A program made the translations under genes and the position numbers. A stretch of 49,175 bases of DNA from Halopiger djelfimassiliensis (GTDB taxonomy: Archaea; Halobacteriota; Halobacteria; Halobacteriales; Natrialbaceae), in the NCBI RefSeq assembly GCF_000455365.1, contig NZ_HG315684.1, positions 148,588 through 197,762 on the forward strand, in the 5' to 3' direction. Positions 46,306 through 49,175 of this stretch are shown here, piece after piece; position 1 is the first letter of the stretch; each line of letters starts with the position of its first letter. Under the pieces are notes generated by a model. It was not told the DNA's origin and searched no databases. It was given only the letters and a program-made list of their open reading frames with translations.

Positions 46306-47004
46306 TCAAGACGACCGCAAATCGACTTCGGTCGTCCGCGACCGTGGCGGCTGCTGGGCGAGGTGCCGGTAGGTCGTCGCGACCTCGTCCGGGTCGAGCA
46401 GCGACGACCGGTCGACGCCCGGCATCGCCCGACGGGTCCGTGGCGTGTCGATTCCGCCGTGGAGCACGACGTGGGCGACGTGGATCCCCTCCGGACCAAG
46501 CTCCTTCGCCATCCCGCGGGCGAGCCCTCGGACGGCGAACTTCGCACTGCTGAACCCGACCGAATCCGCTCTGGCTCGTTTTCCGGCGTCGGCCCCGGTA
46601 AAGATGATCGTCCCGTCGTTTCGCTCGCGCATGGCGGGGACGACAGCCTGCGAACAGCGGAACGCGCCGAGGACACACCCTCGCCACATCTCCTCGAACT
46701 GCGTGGCGGAAAGGGCAGAAACCCCGCCGGCGTAGACGGTGGCCGCGTGATTGACGAGCACGTCGACGACGCCGAGTTCCGCCCGTATCTCCTCGAACGC
46801 CCGGTTTACGTCCGCGGGATCGGTCACGTCTGCCTGAACCGGACACGCCGCGGTCCCCTCGTCCTCGAGCGCCGCGGCGAGCGGGTCGATCGTCTCGGTC
46901 GTTCGGGCGAGCAAGCCGACGGACCAGCCGTGGTCGGCGAACTCGCGGACGATAGAAGCGCTCAGCCCCGGCCCGACGCCGGCGACGACCACGACTCGGC
47001 TCAT
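46306..47004 (-). CDS. SDR-family protein with substituted catalytic residues
   Basis: 232 residues. Rossmann start VVVAGVGPGLSASIV and VNHAATVY (NNAG-like). The active site reads TIIFTGADA and GFSSAKFAVRGLARGMAKELG: the catalytic Tyr of YxxxK is Phe (F151) while Lys155 is kept, and the catalytic Ser is also unclear. A known SDR subgroup has F-A-A-A-K here, so it may use another mechanism or be a non-catalytic binder. ATG at 47004; 30 bases after flavoprotein B, same strand. Confidence 0.8.
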   Translation of the reverse strand: MSRVVVVAGVGPGLSASIVREFADHGWSVGLLARTTETIDPLAAALEDEGTAACPVQADVTDPADVNRAFEEIRAELGVVDVLVNHAATVYAGGVSALSATQFEEMWRGCVLGAFRCSQAVVPAMRERNDGTIIFTGADAGKRARADSVGFSSAKFAVRGLARGMAKELGPEGIHVAHVVLHGGIDTPRTRRAMPGVDRSSLLDPDEVATTYRHLAQQPPRSRTTEVDLRSS

Positions 47005-47034
47005 CGGTGCTCACCTCGATCGGAGCCCGCCATT

Positions 47035-48114
47035 TCACTCACCGATCGCGACCAGATACGTGATCGCTTCCTCGTCCCCGTCGACGCCGAGGAGCGCGTC
47101 GATCCGCGTGTCTTTGAGCGCCGGTGTCACGAAGTTGCGCAACCGCAGCGCCGTCGCCACGAGGATGAGCCGATGGGCGTGTTCCGAGACGTGAACGTAA
47201 CTGTTCCGGAGCCCGCGGGGTTTCGGACACCACCGCTGATCGTGGGCGAACACCGAACCGAAAAACACCGAGACGGCAGCATCGGCGTGGTGGCGCTGCC
47301 GGTGTGCAGCGTCGGTAACGGCCTCGTCCGCCGCTTCGACGGTGTCGAACTCGCGGATCAAGTACAAGGTGTGTTCCCGAATATCGTATCCGTAGACCCC
47401 CGGCGGAACGTCTCGACACCGCTGGACGACGGGATAGACACACAACCCCGCTCGCCGGATGGCTCCGGGTTCGGTCTCGGAAAGCGGCGTTTCCTCGAGA
47501 TGATCGAAGCCTTCCCGTACTGGGTCGAACGAATGCCACAGCACCGTCGATAGCGTCGTCAGGTCCAGTTCGGTCCCGCCGAAGTTTCGATGGGTCCGTC
47601 GCCGCAGCGCAACCGTTCGAAGCGACTCGTCGGGGAGTTCGTCGGGATCGGGAAGGTCGATACGCGGTCTATCACGATCGGTCACGGACGGGGGCTCGAG
47701 ACGCGTTTCGCTCCGACTCGTCCGTTCGTCGGATTCGCCGGCCGCCGTCGGTCGGTCGACGTCGGCCGTACGGGTGCGTAAGTGATAGAAAAGCGCCCGC
47801 TGCCAGCCCTTTTCCATCCACTGCCGATACGCGACGAAGTTCTCGTGATCGCTCGGCAGCAAGAACCCGGTCTCGAGCAGCGTCTCGAGGAGGTCGTCCG
47901 CCGCCTTCGGGTCGCTCTCGAGGGTATCACTGACGAACGTTCGAATGTCGTCCTTCGAACGGGCCGTCAACGCGTACTCGAGAACCGCCACGATATCGAC
48001 GCCGTCGAGTTCGTACGTCGTCGCCGTTCCGTCGACGACGACGGTCCCACGTATCGCACCCTCGGTCGTTCCGTTCCAGTCGAACTGCACGAGGTTGTTC
48101 GTTCTAACGTCCAT
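47035..48114 (-). CDS. SagB-type nitroreductase-fold flavoprotein B
   Basis: 359 residues, same three-part plan as flavoprotein A: winged-helix-like N-terminal part (38-88: LDGVDIVAVLEYALTARSK...LLETLLETGFLLPSD), motif GWQRALFYHLRTRT (103-116) and a nitroreductase domain from about 160. It keeps LRRRTHRNFGG (170-180), the FMN-phosphate RRSxR motif, but where A has PSGGARHP it has EPGAIRRAG (215-223). Its C-terminal part (SYVHVSEHAHRLILVATALRL) matches the SagB helix. The TATA-like GATTTATGAG precedes the ATG by about 30-35 bases. It probably pairs with A. Confidence 0.78.
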   Translation of the reverse strand: MDVRTNNLVQFDWNGTTEGAIRGTVVVDGTATTYELDGVDIVAVLEYALTARSKDDIRTFVSDTLESDPKAADDLLETLLETGFLLPSDHENFVAYRQWMEKGWQRALFYHLRTRTADVDRPTAAGESDERTSRSETRLEPPSVTDRDRPRIDLPDPDELPDESLRTVALRRRTHRNFGGTELDLTTLSTVLWHSFDPVREGFDHLEETPLSETEPGAIRRAGLCVYPVVQRCRDVPPGVYGYDIREHTLYLIREFDTVEAADEAVTDAAHRQRHHADAAVSVFFGSVFAHDQRWCPKPRGLRNSYVHVSEHAHRLILVATALRLRNFVTPALKDTRIDALLGVDGDEEAITYLVAIGE

Positions 48115-48164
48115 TTGCGTTGGATATCACGTGTTCAGGTACTCATAAATCGGAAATCCACGGG

Positions 48165-48211
48165 CGCTACCGGTCCGACGCCGTCCCGTCGGTGGCCGGC
48201 TCCCGGTAGCG
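48165..48211 (-). other. Stem-loop between the small ORF and flavoprotein B
   Basis: CGCTACCGG at 48165-48173 and CCGGTAGCG at 48203-48211 form a 9-bp stem; within the loop CCGACG and CGTCGG (48175-48192) make a second 6-bp stem. It lies 24 bases after the stop of the 28-residue ORF. It could be a partial terminator or an RNA processing site that sets more peptide than enzyme mRNA. Confidence 0.5.
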
Positions 48212-48234
48212 TCGCCGTGGATCGTCCGGGGCCG

Positions 48235-48321
48235 TCAGTCGTCGGACTCGACGACCTTGTGGTGTTGGTGGAGTGCCGGTTCTTCGTCGTCGTCGACCTC
48301 TTCGATGTCGTACTCTGACAT
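48235..48321 (-). CDS. 28-residue acidic, His-rich small ORF (candidate precursor peptide)
   Basis: ATG 48321 to TGA 48235. It begins MSEYDIEEVDDDEEP, an acidic leader-like half, then ALHQHHKVVESDD with three His in four residues. It has no Cys or Thr and only two Ser, so azole formation is unlikely; Tyr, His and Lys are possible sites of change. It is in the same direction as flavoprotein B and SDR, 120 bases before B. An AT-rich TATA region at 48356-48388 and a perfect dyad directly before the ATG support expression. Being so short, it could still be chance. Confidence 0.5.
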   Translation of the reverse strand: MSEYDIEEVDDDEEPALHQHHKVVESDD

Positions 48322-48334
48322 GGGTGTTACACCC
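48322..48334 (-). promoter_or_regulatory. Perfect dyad directly upstream of the small ORF
   Basis: GGGTGT-T-ACACCC touches the ATG at 48321. The single-base centre makes a DNA-binding site more likely than an RNA hairpin. The spacing plan (6-1-6 at the start codon) is like that of flavoprotein A's promoter, though the sequence differs. Confidence 0.5.
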
Positions 48335-48355
48335 ACTCAATACATCGGACGTTTT

Positions 48356-48388
48356 GGTGTAAAAAATTATGGTATAATTATAGAAATC
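48356..48388 (-). promoter_or_regulatory. AT-rich promoter region of the small ORF
   Basis: On the reverse strand CTATAATTATACC and ATAATTTTTTAC form a TATA-like run unique in this GC-rich neighbourhood, about 50-60 bases before the ATG at 48321, implying a short leader of 20-30 bases that includes the dyad. Confidence 0.5.
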
Positions 48389-48466
48389 AACGGCCTGTCG
48401 TCCGGGGGTGGCGGTTCTGTCGCTCATGACGGCACGGGAAATCGAATCGCGACGACTGGGAACGGC

Positions 48467-48844
48467 TCACGATCGTTCTTTGAGGCCGCGTTCGCGAGTC
48501 GCCTCGAGCACCGATCCGACGAGCGTCGCCTCGGCCGCCCGGAGTCGCTGGGACAGAGCCGACTTCGAAATCGAGAGTTCCGTCGCGAGGGACTCGAGGT
48601 TTGCCCGCCGCGGTCGATCGAAGTAGCCGCGCTCGCAAGCCAACTCGAGGGCTTCCCACTGCTTGGGCGTCACGTCGCGGACGTCGATCCTGAGCGATTC
48701 GGGTCGACGGTCGGCATCGGGCGACTGTGTGGACACGACGCGCGCGTCGACGACGTCGTCGACGCAATCGATCAACTCCCTGATCGACTCGTCGTCGGTA
48801 ACCGTGACCGTAACCCGTATTCGATCGGTATCGGTCCCCGTCAT
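48467..48844 (-). CDS. HTH-10 (Bat-type) transcriptional regulator, short form
   Basis: 125 residues from ATG 48844 (an ATG nine codons upstream is possible). A short N-terminal domain (RIRVTVTVTDDESIRELIDCVDDV) precedes the HTH-10 domain: VTPKQWEALELACERGYFDRPRRANLESLATELSISKSALSQRLRAAEATLV. It is the likely local regulator of the small ORF-flavoprotein B operon or of the gene at the window end. It lacks the Cys-rich N-terminus of the oxygen regulator NarO, so an oxygen-sensing role is not shown. Confidence 0.85.
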   Translation of the reverse strand: MTGTDTDRIRVTVTVTDDESIRELIDCVDDVVDARVVSTQSPDADRRPESLRIDVRDVTPKQWEALELACERGYFDRPRRANLESLATELSISKSALSQRLRAAEATLVGSVLEATRERGLKERS

Positions 48845-49063
48845 CGGCCGACACCCGATAGCCGGAGCCATACGTGGGGAGGTCGGTTTCCCGCTGGCGC
48901 GTTCCGCCCGGGAACATTACGGTTGGAAACAGCCGCCCGTGACAGTCGAATCGGATTGTGCATAGTTTGCGGTCGCTCGATGAAAGCTGCTCGTCGCTTC
49001 GGCTTACCCTTTTGCATGGTTCTGATCGGTTCGGAACGCGGGTCGGTCTCGAGCCGAAACCGC

Positions 49064-49175
49064 TCACGGGTCCGCGTCGTAGACGTCGCGAGTGGGTTCT
49101 CCCTCGACGTCGATCTCGGCGAGCGCGCCCCGGCGAGTCGTCCGTGTGAGTGCGTGGTCGACGATCTTGACGGGG
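49064..49175 (-). CDS. C-terminal end of a probable copper-containing nitrite reductase, cut by window edge
   Basis: The last 36 codons of a gene running in from the right end. VKIVDHALTRTTRRGALAEIDVEGE resembles the C-terminal strand of NirK, which has VDHAL-R---KGALA-I-VEG and a His in the same place. NirK reduces nitrite to nitric oxide on the outside of the membrane. With so short a piece the call is tentative. It ends at TGA 49064. Confidence 0.5.
   Translation of the reverse strand, partial: PVKIVDHALTRTTRRGALAEIDVEGEPTRDVYDADP

Overview
The window is chromosomal DNA of a halophilic archaeon. The evidence is the high G+C content with strong third-position GC bias, very acidic proteins, TATA boxes lying about 25 bases before start codons (leaderless mRNAs), ATGA/GTGA gene overlaps, and archaeal marker genes: TFB, topoisomerase VI, TFS, MBF1, ATP-dependent DNA ligase, CofD, RibL, an archaeal-length TpiA and HTH-10 (Bat-type) regulators. 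A Natrialbales-like member of the Halobacteria is plausible but cannot be fixed from the sequence alone. No rRNA, tRNA or CRISPR array was seen.

Layout. 1-2.7 kb: 5' end of a tfb gene (reverse), an MBL-fold hydrolase, a zinc-ribbon membrane protein, and a broken TnpB (IS200/IS605-type) with its 3' structured RNA end. 2.7-6.3 kb: the top6B-top6A operon (reverse), whose last stop codon touches the insertion sequence end. 6.5-14 kb: housekeeping and regulatory genes (winged-helix regulator, M24-like protein, heme A synthase, HTH-10 regulator, UDG-like protein, J-domain membrane protein, DinB). 14-25 kb: a beta-helix lipoprotein, TFS, an iron-type ABC binding protein with a palindromic operator at its start, a GHMP-type pterin enzyme, IlvD, several micro zinc-finger proteins, a JAMM-small ORF-RibL operon and a DHH/RecJ-like nuclease. 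25-37 kb: a DUS-like protein with CofD, a TetR-MATE efflux operon with tandem operators, a GCS-family ligase, LigA, the operon hisC-adenylate kinase-CDP-alcohol phosphatidyltransferase, MBF1 and TpiA.

36.8-49 kb is more accessory. It holds a TIR domain fused to a zinc ribbon, small membrane proteins, an OCD-family dehydrogenase, and a thiolase next to an HMG-CoA-synthase-like/DUF35 fusion that lacks the catalytic residues. It ends in a group of genes that looks like a peptide-modification or natural-product locus: a polyferredoxin-like membrane protein, a SagB-type flavoprotein, an MFS transporter, an SDR protein, a second SagB-type flavoprotein and a 28-codon acidic, His-rich small ORF preceded by a dyad and followed by a stem-loop. 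An HTH-10 regulator and the 3' end of a probable copper nitrite reductase gene follow. The two SagB-type proteins have lost opposite halves of the FMN-binding signature, which suggests an obligate heterodimer. This is the strongest candidate for an undescribed system here.
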